This document shows positions 19,045 to 26,732 of a stretch of 55,221 nucleotides of DNA, piece after piece. The position numbers and the translations under genes were made by a program. How positions within the stretch are numbered: the stretch's first letter is position 1; every line of letters starts with the position of its first letter. This stretch comes from Phycisphaerae bacterium (GTDB lineage Bacteria > Planctomycetota > Phycisphaerae > FEN-1346 > JAACEH01): assembly GCA_012729015.1 (NCBI GenBank), contig JAAYDY010000093.1, positions 1 to 55,221 of the forward strand, in the 5' to 3' direction. The notes under the pieces were generated by a model. The model searched no databases and had not been told where the DNA came from. It saw only the letters and a list, made by a program, of their open reading frames with translations.

Positions 19045-19806
19045 ATGGGAACGCAGGAGCGAGGACAGTCGTATCTGGCGAACGTGCAGGCGAAGGTGGC
19101 CTCGGTGGAGAAGCACCAGGCCGAGAACTTCCGCAAGGCCGGCGCGATGATCGCCGACGCCTACGCCGAGGATCGGCTGATCCACGTGTACGCCGGCGGC
19201 GGGCACACGTGCCTGATGATCTGCGAGATGTTCTTCCGGGCCGGCGGGCTGGCCAACGTCAACCCGATCATGGGCCACGACATCAGCCCGTTCTGCCAGG
19301 CGCTGAAGTACCTGGAGGTGGAGCGGACGCCGGGCTACGCCAACTGCCTGATCCGGTACTACGGCGTGTCGGAGGGCGACCTGCTGATCCTGTTCCACAA
19401 CATCGGGATGAACCCGACGACGATCGACGCGGCGGACGAGGCGAAGCGTCGCGGCGCCAAGCTCATCGCGATATCGTCGAACGACTGGCGAACGAAGTTG
19501 CCGAAGGACCACCACATCCGGCATCCGAACAAGAAGCACGTCTTCGATTACGCGGACCTGTGCATCGACGACGAGAACCCGTACGGCGACGCGGACTTCC
19601 GGGTCGAGGGATTCGACGTGCCGGTCGGGCCGACCTCGACGCAGGTGGACGCGTACATCGCGCACCGCATGGTGATCGAGGCGGTGGCGGAGATGGTGGC
19701 GCGCGGCCTGGAGCCGCCGATCTTCCGCAGCGCGAACCTGCCGGGCGGCGACGAGTTCAACGCGCAGCTCATCGAGCGGTACCGGCACCGGGTGAAGGAT
19801 CTGTGA
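19045..19806 (+). CDS. SIS-domain sugar isomerase-like protein
   Basis: A 253-residue soluble protein. LIHVYAGGGHTCLM, then GDLLILFHNIGMNP and GAKLIAISSNDW follow the SIS (sugar isomerase) fold: a glycine-rich phosphate-binding turn, a loop with small residues and a parallel strand. Its length and the lack of a second SIS copy fit the UPF0309/'sugar isomerase domain' group rather than GlmS. The C-terminal part (ETTQVDAYIAHRM-like helices) fits a dimerising helix. Probable role: binding or isomerising a phosphosugar in the cytoplasm. It lies 148 bp after the secreted GH123-like gene and 94 bp before another protein of similar type. The start at 19045 has only AAAGGA at some distance. Confidence 0.75.
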   Translation: MGTQERGQSYLANVQAKVASVEKHQAENFRKAGAMIADAYAEDRLIHVYAGGGHTCLMICEMFFRAGGLANVNPIMGHDISPFCQALKYLEVERTPGYANCLIRYYGVSEGDLLILFHNIGMNPTTIDAADEAKRRGAKLIAISSNDWRTKLPKDHHIRHPNKKHVFDYADLCIDDENPYGDADFRVEGFDVPVGPTSTQVDAYIAHRMVIEAVAEMVARGLEPPIFRSANLPGGDEFNAQLIERYRHRVKDL

Positions 19807-19900
19807 TCGTTCTGCCCCGGCGGCGTCGGCGGGGCGAACGCCAGTTCGCCCGGCGCCCGCGGCACGGCAGAAGCGTTGTCTGGGAACATGGGGGGATGGG

Positions 19901-21163
19901 ATGTCCTTGAGTGGACAGGATGGGACGAACGTGAAGACGAAGCGTGCTGTGACGGCGGCCACGGGGCCTGCCGGTCGGTATCTGGACCTGGTGTCGGCTC
20001 GCATCCGGGCGATTCGCGCGGACCTGCCGCAGTTGACGGCGATGGGCGAGGCCATGGCGGCGCCCATGCTCGCGGGAGGCCGGTTCTTTGTTCCGGCCAT
20101 CGCGAAGTTCTGGCCGAGCGAAATCAGCGGCCGCGCCGGCGGATTCATGGGCATGAACCACGATCCGCACCAGAAGCCTTCGAAGAAGAACGACGTGGCC
20201 TACATCGCCCTGCCGCGGCCCGGCGCGTGGAACCCGCGGGAGGACGCGGCGCTGATGCGGCTGATGCGCAGCAAGGCCCAGGTGTTCGTCAACGGCCGGC
20301 CCGAGGAACTGGAGGCCATGGGGCCGTCGTGCCGGGTGGCGGGGTTCACTGGCGGCGCGCCGGCCGACGCGGGCCTGTACGGCACCGAGTCGCGGCGGCC
20401 GCTGGCCGAGCTGCGGCCGTTCGACCAGTACGTCCGCGGCTGGATGGCCCTGGGCGAGATGATCGGCGCCTGCACCCGGCACGGCCGCATGCCAGCCATT
20501 TACATGAGCGTCTGGCTCGAAGGGGCCCTGGCACGCAACGCCAGCCTCGTCGAGCACCACAACCTCAGCGAACCGTGGACCGCTCCGTTCCTGCACCGCG
20601 ACGTCTACATTCCGCCGCTGGCGCCGGGGTATTGCGGCGGATCGTTCCTCGACATCGCCGAGGGGCACCTGGGCACCCTCCAGGGACAGGTGCCGCTGCT
20701 GGCCAAGGCCGGCCGATGGATGGCCGAGGCTCGCCGCAACGGCCGCCGCGTCTGGGTCGTCGCCGTGGGCCACAGCTACCCGAAGATCCTCGAAATCCCC
20801 GACAAGGGCGACTACCCGGTCGAGTGGGGCTACTCGTTCAGCGACCTGCGCAAGGCGATTCCGCGCGACCTTGCCGACGGCGACGTTGCCGTCCACATGG
20901 GCTACGCGCCGGTCAACGTTCCCGTGATTGAGCGGCTGCTGAAGCGCGGCGTGCGACTGGTCCACACGTCGCCGTACGGTCGCCCCGCGACGTTGACCGA
21001 CCACAAGAACCTTCTCTGGCTCGACCTGCCGTGGCGGCCGGCCGATGCGTCCGTGGACGTGCCGGGCTACGGTGTCCGGATTCTTCCCATGAGCAGCACG
21101 TGCCACACGATGGCCTACTTCGCCCTGATGGCCGAGATGGCCGAGGCCATGGGCTGGACGTAG
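19901..21163 (+). CDS. Unknown cytoplasmic protein, possibly SIS-like
   Basis: A 420-residue soluble protein with no signal peptide. Two stretches resemble halves of sugar-phosphate-binding folds: MLAGGRFFVPAI near residue 60 and GDVAVHMGYAPVNVPVIERL in the last third, where a strand is followed by a small-residue loop and a helix. WVVAVGHSYPKI sits between them. I cannot assign a known family. Adjacency to the SIS protein suggests a shared sugar-phosphate pathway. The ATG at 19901 follows GGGGGATGGG; an in-frame GTG at 19931 with AGGA upstream is a credible alternative start. Confidence 0.6.
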   Translation: MSLSGQDGTNVKTKRAVTAATGPAGRYLDLVSARIRAIRADLPQLTAMGEAMAAPMLAGGRFFVPAIAKFWPSEISGRAGGFMGMNHDPHQKPSKKNDVAYIALPRPGAWNPREDAALMRLMRSKAQVFVNGRPEELEAMGPSCRVAGFTGGAPADAGLYGTESRRPLAELRPFDQYVRGWMALGEMIGACTRHGRMPAIYMSVWLEGALARNASLVEHHNLSEPWTAPFLHRDVYIPPLAPGYCGGSFLDIAEGHLGTLQGQVPLLAKAGRWMAEARRNGRRVWVVAVGHSYPKILEIPDKGDYPVEWGYSFSDLRKAIPRDLADGDVAVHMGYAPVNVPVIERLLKRGVRLVHTSPYGRPATLTDHKNLLWLDLPWRPADASVDVPGYGVRILPMSSTCHTMAYFALMAEMAEAMGWT

Positions 21164-21210
21164 AGGCATCGCCGCCCGGCAGACGCTTCGCGGCAGGCGG
21201 CAGCAACGGA

Positions 21211-21248
21211 CAAAACGGGCGGCCTCGACGCGTGTCGATGCCGCCCGT
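21211..21248 (-). terminator. Rho-independent terminator of the tRNA-Ser gene
   Basis: On the minus strand ACGGGCGGC (21248-21240) pairs with GCCGCCCGT (21223-21215) with an inner TCGAC/GTCGA stem, and runs into a T tract (GTTTTG, 21216-21211). It lies 8 bp past the tRNA CCA end and 47 bp past the convergent gene's stop, so it may serve both strands. Confidence 0.75.
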
Positions 21249-21255
21249 GGTCTTC

Positions 21256-21345
21256 TGGCGGAGAGACGGGGATTCGAACCCCGGGTACCCTTACGAGTAC
21301 ACACGCTTTCCAAGCGTGCCCGTTCGGCCGCTCCGGCATCTCTCC
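21256..21345 (-). tRNA. tRNA-Ser (anticodon GGA)
   Basis: Reads on the minus strand GGAGAGA (acceptor) ... TTGGAAA anticodon loop (stem CACGC/GCGTG) ... a long variable arm (GTACTC...GGGTAC region) typical of class II tRNA-Ser ... GGTTCGAATCC T-loop ... TCTCTCC, discriminator G and an encoded CCA (21258-21256). The anticodon GGA reads UCC and UCU. Length is 90 nt including CCA. Confidence 0.97.
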
Positions 21346-21358
21346 AGTGTGGGCCGAC

Positions 21359-21386
21359 AGTATAGCATACGCTCGGGGAAAAACAA
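21359..21386 (-). promoter_or_regulatory. Promoter of tRNA-Ser
   Basis: On the minus strand TTGTTT (21386-21381), a 16-bp spacer and TATACT (21364-21359). Predicted start near 21352, a few bases ahead of the mature tRNA 5' end at 21345. Confidence 0.65.
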
Positions 21387-21430
21387 CGGTGCGCGGTCGG
21401 CGGGTAGCGTCAAGGGTTTTGGGGGCCGTA

Positions 21431-21543
21431 CCGTGGCATGGGCATCCTGCCCATGCGTCCCACGGGCATCCTGCCCGTGGGCGAACCACGCCTTGCAGGG
21501 CCAGGATGGCCCTGCGACGCACGGCAGGATGCCCGTGCCACGG
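21431..21543. repeat. 113-bp composite hairpin element, cloverleaf-like
   Basis: Outer 21-nt arms (21431-21451 and 21523-21543, complementary at 20 of 21 positions) enclose hairpins: CATGGGCA-TCC-TGCCCATG (21438-21456, which competes with the outer left arm), CACGGGCA-TCC-TGCCCGTG (21461-21479) and GCAGGGCCA-GGA-TGGCCCTGC (21495-21515). All have a 3-nt loop. Related hairpins are at 18904-19006 and 31341-31359. Confidence 0.85.
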
Positions 21544-21758
21544 TGAAAAGGCCTCGTAGCGGTGCAGTACCAAGCCCTGAAAGGGCGGTAGTCAGTAGCC
21601 GGCGGCGTAAGCCGCCGGAAGCCGGCGTCTCCGGAGACACGAGCCCCGGTCAGGGGCGGCAGTGCGCGGCGCAGGCAGACGGACTGTCGCCCCCGTTGGG
21701 GGCTCGCTTCGCGGCGCGGGGCACGTTCCGGCGGCTCACACCGCCGGCTATTAACTGT

Positions 21759-21795
21759 CGGCCCTTCGGGCCTCAGGTGCGGGCGTACCAGGGGG
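21759..21795 (+). repeat. Family F repeat, copy 1
   Basis: GGCCCTTCGGGCC hairpin followed by CAGGTGCGGGCGTACCAGGG. A second copy is at 41152-41188 with a few substitutions. Confidence 0.75.
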
Positions 21796-21867
21796 CTCAC
21801 TCCGACAGCCTGAGGCCCGGAGCCGTCCAGGGGGCTCACCCCGATAGCCTGAGGCCCAGGACCGTCC
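21790..21867 (+). repeat. Two-unit 39-bp tandem repeat
   Basis: Units 21790-21828 and 21829-21867 match at 34 of 39 positions (core GGGGGCTCAC and AGCCTGAGGCCC). They are directly adjacent with no spacer. Confidence 0.8.
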
Positions 21868-21967
21868 ACTCCGACGAACGACCGTCGCGCGTGCTCTGGC
21901 GAACGACCGCCGCACATGCCGGAACCTTTGGGCACGCCCCGCCGGCAGCGGGGGATAGCGAAAAGCG

Positions 21968-21996
21968 TTGACCGGTTCTGGTGCGGCGTCTACACT
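21968..21996 (+). promoter_or_regulatory. Sigma-70 promoter of hemL
   Basis: TTGACC (21968-21973), a 17-bp spacer and TACACT (21991-21996). Predicted start near 22003, giving a leader of about 100 nt to hemL. Confidence 0.65.
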
Positions 21997-22103
21997 GAAA
22001 GGACGCGGAGGCTCTGCGCCGAGCGACCCCCCGGGGCGTGCATGACGGGCGGCCCGGCGGGCGTGGAGGGCTCCGGCGGACGGGGACGGAACCGAGGCGT
22101 GAG

Positions 22104-23396
22104 ATGGCATTGACGCGGTCGCAGAGGGCGTTCGAGGCGGCCCGGGGCGTGATTGCCGGCGGGGTCAACAGCCCTGTCCGCGCCTTCAAGGCGGTGGGCG
22201 GGCAGCCGGTGTTCATCGCGCGCGGCCAGGGGCCGTGCGTGATCGACCTGGACGGCAACCGGTACATCGACTACGTGGCGTCGTGGGGGCCGCTGATCCT
22301 GGGTCACGCTCATCCGGCGGTGGTTGAGGCGGTGTCGCGGGCGTTGCGCGACGGGACGAGTTTCGGGGCTCCCACGGAGCGCGAGACGCACGTGGCCGCG
22401 CGGATTCGCGAGGCGATGCCGTCGATCGAGCGGTTGCGGTTCGTCAACAGCGGGACGGAGGCCACACTGTCGGCGATCCGTCTGGCTCGGGCGTTCACGG
22501 GTCGCGACAGGATTGTCAAGTTCGCCGGGTGCTACCACGGACACGTGGACGCGTTGCTGGTGCAGGCGGGCAGCGGGGCGATGACATTCGGTCGGCCATC
22601 GAGCCCGGGCGTGCCGGCATCGGTGACAGCGGACACGCTGGTGGCACGTTATAATGACGTGCCGGGCATCGAGGCGTTGATGGCCGAGCACGGGCGTCGG
22701 GTGGCGGCCGTGATTGTCGAGCCGGTGGCGGGGAACATGGGCGTGGTGCCGCCGGAGGCGGGTTTTCTGCCGGCGTTGCGGCGGCTGTGCGACGAGGCGG
22801 GGTCGCTGCTGGTCTTCGACGAGGTGATGACGGGATTCCGGGTCGGCTGGGGCGGCGCCCAGGGCCGGTACGGGGTGCGACCCGACCTGACGACGCTGGG
22901 CAAGGTGATCGGCGGCGGGATGCCGGTGGGGGCGTACGGCGGGCGTCGCGAGATCATGGAGCAGGTGAGCCCGGACGGGCCTGTGTACCAGGCCGGTACG
23001 CTGTCGGGCAATCCGCTGGCGATGGCGTGCGGCCTGGCGACGCTGGAGGTGCTGTCCGCGCCGGGAGCGTACGAACGTCTGGAGGCGTCTGGGCGGCGGC
23101 TGGCGGAGGGGCTTCGGGAGGCCGCGTCTCGGCACGGCGTGGCGTCGCAGGTGCACCAGGCGGGCTCGATGCTGTGCGCGTTTTTCGCGGAGGGGCCGGT
23201 GCGGGACGACGTGACGGCGTCGGCGAGCGACACGGCGCGGTACGGCCGCTATTTCCAGGGCATGTTGCGTCGCGGGGTGTACCTGGCGCCGAGCCAGTTC
23301 GAGGCGATGTTTGTCGGGACGGCGCACGAGGACGAGGACATTGCGGCGACGTTGGTTGCCGCTGATGAGTCGCTGAAGGAGCTATCCGCGGCGTAG
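22104..23396 (+). CDS. hemL: Glutamate-1-semialdehyde 2,1-aminomutase
   Basis: A 430-residue class III aminotransferase of the usual HemL length. It converts glutamate-1-semialdehyde to 5-aminolevulinate in the C5 route of tetrapyrrole synthesis, in the cytoplasm. Diagnostic stretches are IAGGVNSPVRAF at the N-terminus, FVNSGTEAT (113-121), FAGCYHGHVD, VFDEVMTGFR (237-246) and TLGKVIGGGMP, with the PLP-binding lysine at residue 267. GTLSGNPLAMA near the end is also typical. The ATG at 22104 with CGAGG upstream matches the family N-terminus; frame continuity extends further upstream but codes for nothing recognisable. It has its own promoter. Confidence 0.96.
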   Translation: MALTRSQRAFEAARGVIAGGVNSPVRAFKAVGGQPVFIARGQGPCVIDLDGNRYIDYVASWGPLILGHAHPAVVEAVSRALRDGTSFGAPTERETHVAARIREAMPSIERLRFVNSGTEATLSAIRLARAFTGRDRIVKFAGCYHGHVDALLVQAGSGAMTFGRPSSPGVPASVTADTLVARYNDVPGIEALMAEHGRRVAAVIVEPVAGNMGVVPPEAGFLPALRRLCDEAGSLLVFDEVMTGFRVGWGGAQGRYGVRPDLTTLGKVIGGGMPVGAYGGRREIMEQVSPDGPVYQAGTLSGNPLAMACGLATLEVLSAPGAYERLEASGRRLAEGLREAASRHGVASQVHQAGSMLCAFFAEGPVRDDVTASASDTARYGRYFQGMLRRGVYLAPSQFEAMFVGTAHEDEDIAATLVAADESLKELSAA

Positions 23397-23424
23397 TGCG
23401 ATCCGCATTTCAGGAGCAAGAGCC

Positions 23425-24159
23425 ATGAGCAAAGAGAGTTCCTCTCGCGACCTGCCGCCGGTGCGGCTGGCAAACCCGACAGCGGAAGGGTTCATCGCGT
23501 CGCTGAAGGTGGTTCACTTCTTCGCGATCGTGTTCTTCTGGCTGGTACTGGCGGCGCTGCTGCTGCACGTGTCGGCGTTTGTGGCGTTCCAGGCGGGCGC
23601 GTTCGACGGGCCGCTGGGCCTGTCAGAGCCATCGGTCTCGGCCCCAGAGGGCACAGGGGCAGAGGCGTCGGCGGCGGAAGCGGCCGCCCCGGACGAGTCC
23701 GCCGAGGACGGCTGGTGGACCCTCCAGCGGTCGGAGGAGGCGTTCCGTTATGTGCGGCAATTGCTCGCCACGTTCCGCGTGATCGGGCTGATGGCCGCGG
23801 TGCTGCTGCTGGTGACGATGTTCCTGTATCTGGAGATATCGCTGCTCGGCCGGCTGGCGGGGGTGCAGTCGCTGACGGTGGCGTTCTTCCTGTTGCTGCT
23901 GCTGGCGGCCACGGTGGTCAGTTGGGAGCCGCTGCTTCCCAGCGGCGACATCATCGGGTCGCTGTTCAAGCTGGACGATTTCCGGGAGTCGCTGGTGATG
24001 CTGGTTCGCAGCGGCGACGCCCCGACCTGGACGGACAAGGGGCTCTACTACCACTGGGGCCGCTTCCTGATCGAGCCGGTGTTGTCGCTGGTGTTGCTGC
24101 TGGCGGCGTGGCTCCAGTTCCGTCGCGGCTACGAGCATTCGGTGCTGATGAACGAGTAG
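23425..24159 (+). CDS. Four-helix membrane protein of unknown function
   Basis: A 244-residue protein. The start follows AGGAGCAAGAGCC. Predicted membrane helices lie near residues 30-53, 116-136, 149-167 and 213-231. An acidic, alanine-rich stretch (about 66-96, PEGTGAEASAAEAAAPDESAE-like) lies between helices 1 and 2. I recognise no family. It lies 28 bp after hemL and 18 bp before the first zinc-ribbon gene, so it is probably co-transcribed with both, and may belong functionally with the zinc-ribbon cluster. Confidence 0.8.
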   Translation: MSKESSSRDLPPVRLANPTAEGFIASLKVVHFFAIVFFWLVLAALLLHVSAFVAFQAGAFDGPLGLSEPSVSAPEGTGAEASAAEAAAPDESAEDGWWTLQRSEEAFRYVRQLLATFRVIGLMAAVLLLVTMFLYLEISLLGRLAGVQSLTVAFFLLLLLAATVVSWEPLLPSGDIIGSLFKLDDFRESLVMLVRSGDAPTWTDKGLYYHWGRFLIEPVLSLVLLLAAWLQFRRGYEHSVLMNE

Positions 24160-24177
24160 GACCGCGGAGACGACCGC

Positions 24178-25065
24178 ATGATCGAATTCCGGTGTCCGCA
24201 TTGCGGCGAAGGCGTGGAGGTGGAAGACCGCTTCGCCGGGCGCAAGGGGCAGTGTCCGGAGTGCGGCCGGGTGATCGAGATTCCCGGGCCCGGCGCCGGA
24301 GCGGCGGCGTTCGAGGCGCCGGTGATTCACGGCCCGCGTCGCATGTCGGTGCCCGAGTCGGTGCTGAGCGTGGACCCGGAGGCGTCGCAGGCGGCCGCGG
24401 GGACGGGCGCTGTCGCCGGGAGCGGCTCGGAGAGCGGCGTCGCGACGCCCCGGCTGGCCCTGGTGCTGGCGGTCGTGCCGTGCCTGAGCGTGCTGGGGGT
24501 CATCTTCGGGGCGATCAGTTGGTCGCGTGCCGCCAAGGCGCGTCAGGCGCGCGGGCGGCGGCTCGCCATGGTCGCCACGATGCTCGCCGCGGTCTGGACC
24601 GTGGCCCAGGTGGTGCTGGGGATCGCGGCGTTTGTCGCGGCGGTCCACATCGGTATCGTCCAGGGACAGGCCGAGGAGTGTCGCCAGTCGCTGTATTACC
24701 GCGGCAGCGAGCTCATCTCGCAAGCCACGTCCAGCTCCGGCGGCGCGGCCTCCGGCAAAGTCACGTTGCCGGCGACGCTGCCGACGACGGGGCACTACGG
24801 GTACTACTACGGCGACCGGTGTCCGGCGACGGACCAGAGGCACGGATACGTCGGCGGCCTGACCTACGATTCGACCGCATCGACGATCCTCCTGTACGAC
24901 AGCGAGGCGACCCACGGGTATGCGACATGGCTGGAGACGCGGCCCGACGGGCGCAACGTATATCGCATGAACGGCACGGTGGAGTTCGTGGCGGAAGAGG
25001 CGTTTCAGAAAGAGATGGCGGACCAGGCGGCGCGGCTGGGGCACCCGTGGAACGGGGGGCCGTGA
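24178..25065 (+). CDS. Zinc-ribbon membrane protein 1
   Basis: A 295-residue protein. The N-terminus is a compact zinc ribbon: RCPHC (Cys6, Cys9) and QCPECG (Cys26, Cys29), the MJ0042/'zinc-ribbon' pattern common in planctomycete and myxobacterial membrane proteins. A low-complexity linker follows, then two helices (about 96-118 and 132-160) separated by a short basic loop (SRAAKARQARGRR), which resembles DUF4190-type proteins. Residues 160-295 are a soluble domain with a Gly/Tyr-rich HYGYYYGDRCP motif. The soluble end probably faces the periplasm. Function unknown. It is one of three neighbours with identical cysteine spacing. Confidence 0.8.
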   Translation: MIEFRCPHCGEGVEVEDRFAGRKGQCPECGRVIEIPGPGAGAAAFEAPVIHGPRRMSVPESVLSVDPEASQAAAGTGAVAGSGSESGVATPRLALVLAVVPCLSVLGVIFGAISWSRAAKARQARGRRLAMVATMLAAVWTVAQVVLGIAAFVAAVHIGIVQGQAEECRQSLYYRGSELISQATSSSGGAASGKVTLPATLPTTGHYGYYYGDRCPATDQRHGYVGGLTYDSTASTILLYDSEATHGYATWLETRPDGRNVYRMNGTVEFVAEEAFQKEMADQAARLGHPWNGGP

Positions 25066-25167
25066 GCGGGATTGGCGGAGGTTGTCGGGTCTGTTGACCC
25101 CGACCCACGCGCCGGGGTGCTGGCACGGCATGTGGATCCGGTATGTGGCCGATAGGGGCGTGAACGG

Positions 25168-26202
25168 TTGATTACGTTTCGTTGCAGCAACTGCAAGGCG
25201 GAGATCGAGGTGCCGGACCACTACGCGGGTCGGGTGGCCCAGTGCCCCACGTGCGGTCGCAAGCTGCGCGTGCCGCCCCCCGCGACGGATCGGACGGATG
25301 CCCGCAGTGCGGCGCTGCCGCTGGACGCGTCGAGCACCGGAAGCATCGTGTCGCTGGACGGTCGGGTGTACCAGGTGCGGCCGCAGATCGAGGGCATGAT
25401 GATCGCCGCGGCGGCGGTTATCGGCGTGAGTGTGCCGGTGCTGGCGGTGATCGGACTGACGCTGCGGACCTACTCGCCGTGGCTGTGGGCAGGGCTGATC
25501 GCCACGGCCGTGGCCGGATTCGGCATGCTGCTGGTCGTGCCGGGGTTCAGCAACATTCGCCGCAGCCACGGTCGCAAGAGCGGTCGTCGGCTGGGAATGA
25601 TCACATTGGCTGGCGGCCTGGCGCTGGCGGCGGCCTATCTGTCGCTCGGGCTGATCAGCTACGCGGTGGCGGACCACTCCGGGTGTCGCGCGCGGCTCGA
25701 GTCGGTCTACCAGGCGATGATGCAGTACGCGTCGCAGAACGAGGGCCGCCTGCCGCCGCGGCCGGAAACCCTCGTCGAGCTGGGGTACCTGAAGGCCTCG
25801 AAGCTGACGTGCCCGAAGCACGGTCGCGTGCGCGAGGGCGACCCGACGTACATTCCCGAGAGCTACAGTTCGCGGATCGACCTGCGGACCGAGGGAGACA
25901 CCTTCCCGGACGAGACGGTCATCCTGATTGATGCGACGGTGCATCGCAGCGACGACATCGCCGACCCGCAGACGGGCAAGCCGATGCCGTTCTGCTATGC
26001 GTTGCGTCTCAGGCCCGACGCCCAGGGGCAGGTGGTGGGTTATGTGCCGTATGTGCAGGTGCTCGAGCGCATCAACGAGCAGCGCCGGATCATCGGCCGC
26101 GTCGAGGGCAACCGCCGGACGCACCGGTCGGGGGGTGGGGAATCCGCCCCGCCGCCGTCCGAGGTGCCGTCGCCGGCGGCTGCGACACCACAAGGAGAGT
26201 GA
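25168..26202 (+). CDS. Zinc-ribbon membrane protein 2 with pseudopilin-like C-terminal region
   Basis: A 344-residue protein. The start is a TTG at 25168, chosen because ITFRCSNC aligns with the start of the preceding zinc-ribbon protein; AGGGGCG lies upstream. Cys6, Cys9, Cys26 and Cys29 repeat the same ribbon spacing. Three helices lie near 73-93, 100-122 and 143-168. The exported part contains LESVYQAMMQYASQNEGRLPP, then LVELGYLKASKLTCPKHG, which resembles the globular half of planctomycete pseudopilin-like proteins (Q-Y-A-x-x-N-x-G-R-L-P-P, then C-P). That half here is attached to a different membrane anchor. Function unknown. The next gene follows after 6 bp. Confidence 0.8.
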   Translation: MITFRCSNCKAEIEVPDHYAGRVAQCPTCGRKLRVPPPATDRTDARSAALPLDASSTGSIVSLDGRVYQVRPQIEGMMIAAAAVIGVSVPVLAVIGLTLRTYSPWLWAGLIATAVAGFGMLLVVPGFSNIRRSHGRKSGRRLGMITLAGGLALAAAYLSLGLISYAVADHSGCRARLESVYQAMMQYASQNEGRLPPRPETLVELGYLKASKLTCPKHGRVREGDPTYIPESYSSRIDLRTEGDTFPDETVILIDATVHRSDDIADPQTGKPMPFCYALRLRPDAQGQVVGYVPYVQVLERINEQRRIIGRVEGNRRTHRSGGGESAPPPSEVPSPAAATPQGE

Positions 26203-26208
26203 GACGCC

Positions 26209-26640
26209 ATGCTGTCGCTCGATTGTCCCCATTGCCGCAAGCGTATCGAACTGGACGAATCGCGCCGCGGTCGTCCGTCGCGATGCCCGCGGTGCCAGGG
26301 CATGTTCCGCGCGCCGCTGTTCGACGGCGAGGCGGGCATCGCCGCCAGCGCGGCCGGCCGCGGCGACACGGTGCTGCTGGCCGCGGCCGGGTTTGCCGTC
26401 CTGGGGCTGGTGCTCACCGGGGCGGCGCTGCTGACGTATTTTGCCGGCGGCGGCAGGCTGCTCGTGCCGTGGAACGCGCTGCTGGTCACGCTGCCGCTGC
26501 CGCTGATCCCGATCGGGATCACATGGTACGCCGTCCGCCGCACGCAGCGGCAGGGGCTGGTCTGGGTCGCGCGGATTCTGGCGTACCTGTGGCTGGCGGG
26601 GCAGGTGTACCTGACGTTCAGGAGTGTGATGAACCGGTGA
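26209..26640 (+). CDS. Zinc-ribbon membrane protein 3
   Basis: A 143-residue protein with a good RBS (AAGGAGAG). Cys6, Cys9, Cys26 and Cys29 match the other two ribbon proteins. Three hydrophobic helices (about 54-79, 83-108, 116-136) make up the rest. It is the smallest of the cluster, with almost no exposed domain, so it could be an assembly partner of the two larger ones; this is inference. Confidence 0.8.
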   Translation: MLSLDCPHCRKRIELDESRRGRPSRCPRCQGMFRAPLFDGEAGIAASAAGRGDTVLLAAAGFAVLGLVLTGAALLTYFAGGGRLLVPWNALLVTLPLPLIPIGITWYAVRRTQRQGLVWVARILAYLWLAGQVYLTFRSVMNR

Positions 26641-26732
26641 CCGTTGTATCGGCACGGCCGGGACACTGTGCGGGTCCGGCGGCTTTCGAACCCATCGGGG
26701 CCGTCCGGCGGATTTATGTAAGGAGACGTGAA

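Larger units (their letters stand above)
21346..22103. other. Repeat-rich intergenic, 758 bp
   Basis: No credible gene. In order it contains the tRNA promoter, the composite hairpin element (21431-21543), a CCGGCGGC-GTAA-GCCGCCGG hairpin (21599-21618), a family F repeat (21759-21795), a two-unit tandem repeat (21790-21867) and the hemL promoter (21968-21996). This is the densest repeat block in the window. Confidence 0.75.

Noticed and set aside
21790..21867. A CRISPR array
   Set aside because: Only two adjacent units with no spacers, and no cas gene in the window.
21291..21935. Several short open frames through the repeat block, with peptides such as HGQDAHAT
   Set aside because: They arise by translating hairpin repeats; the peptide repeats mirror the DNA repeats and there is no RBS or domain.
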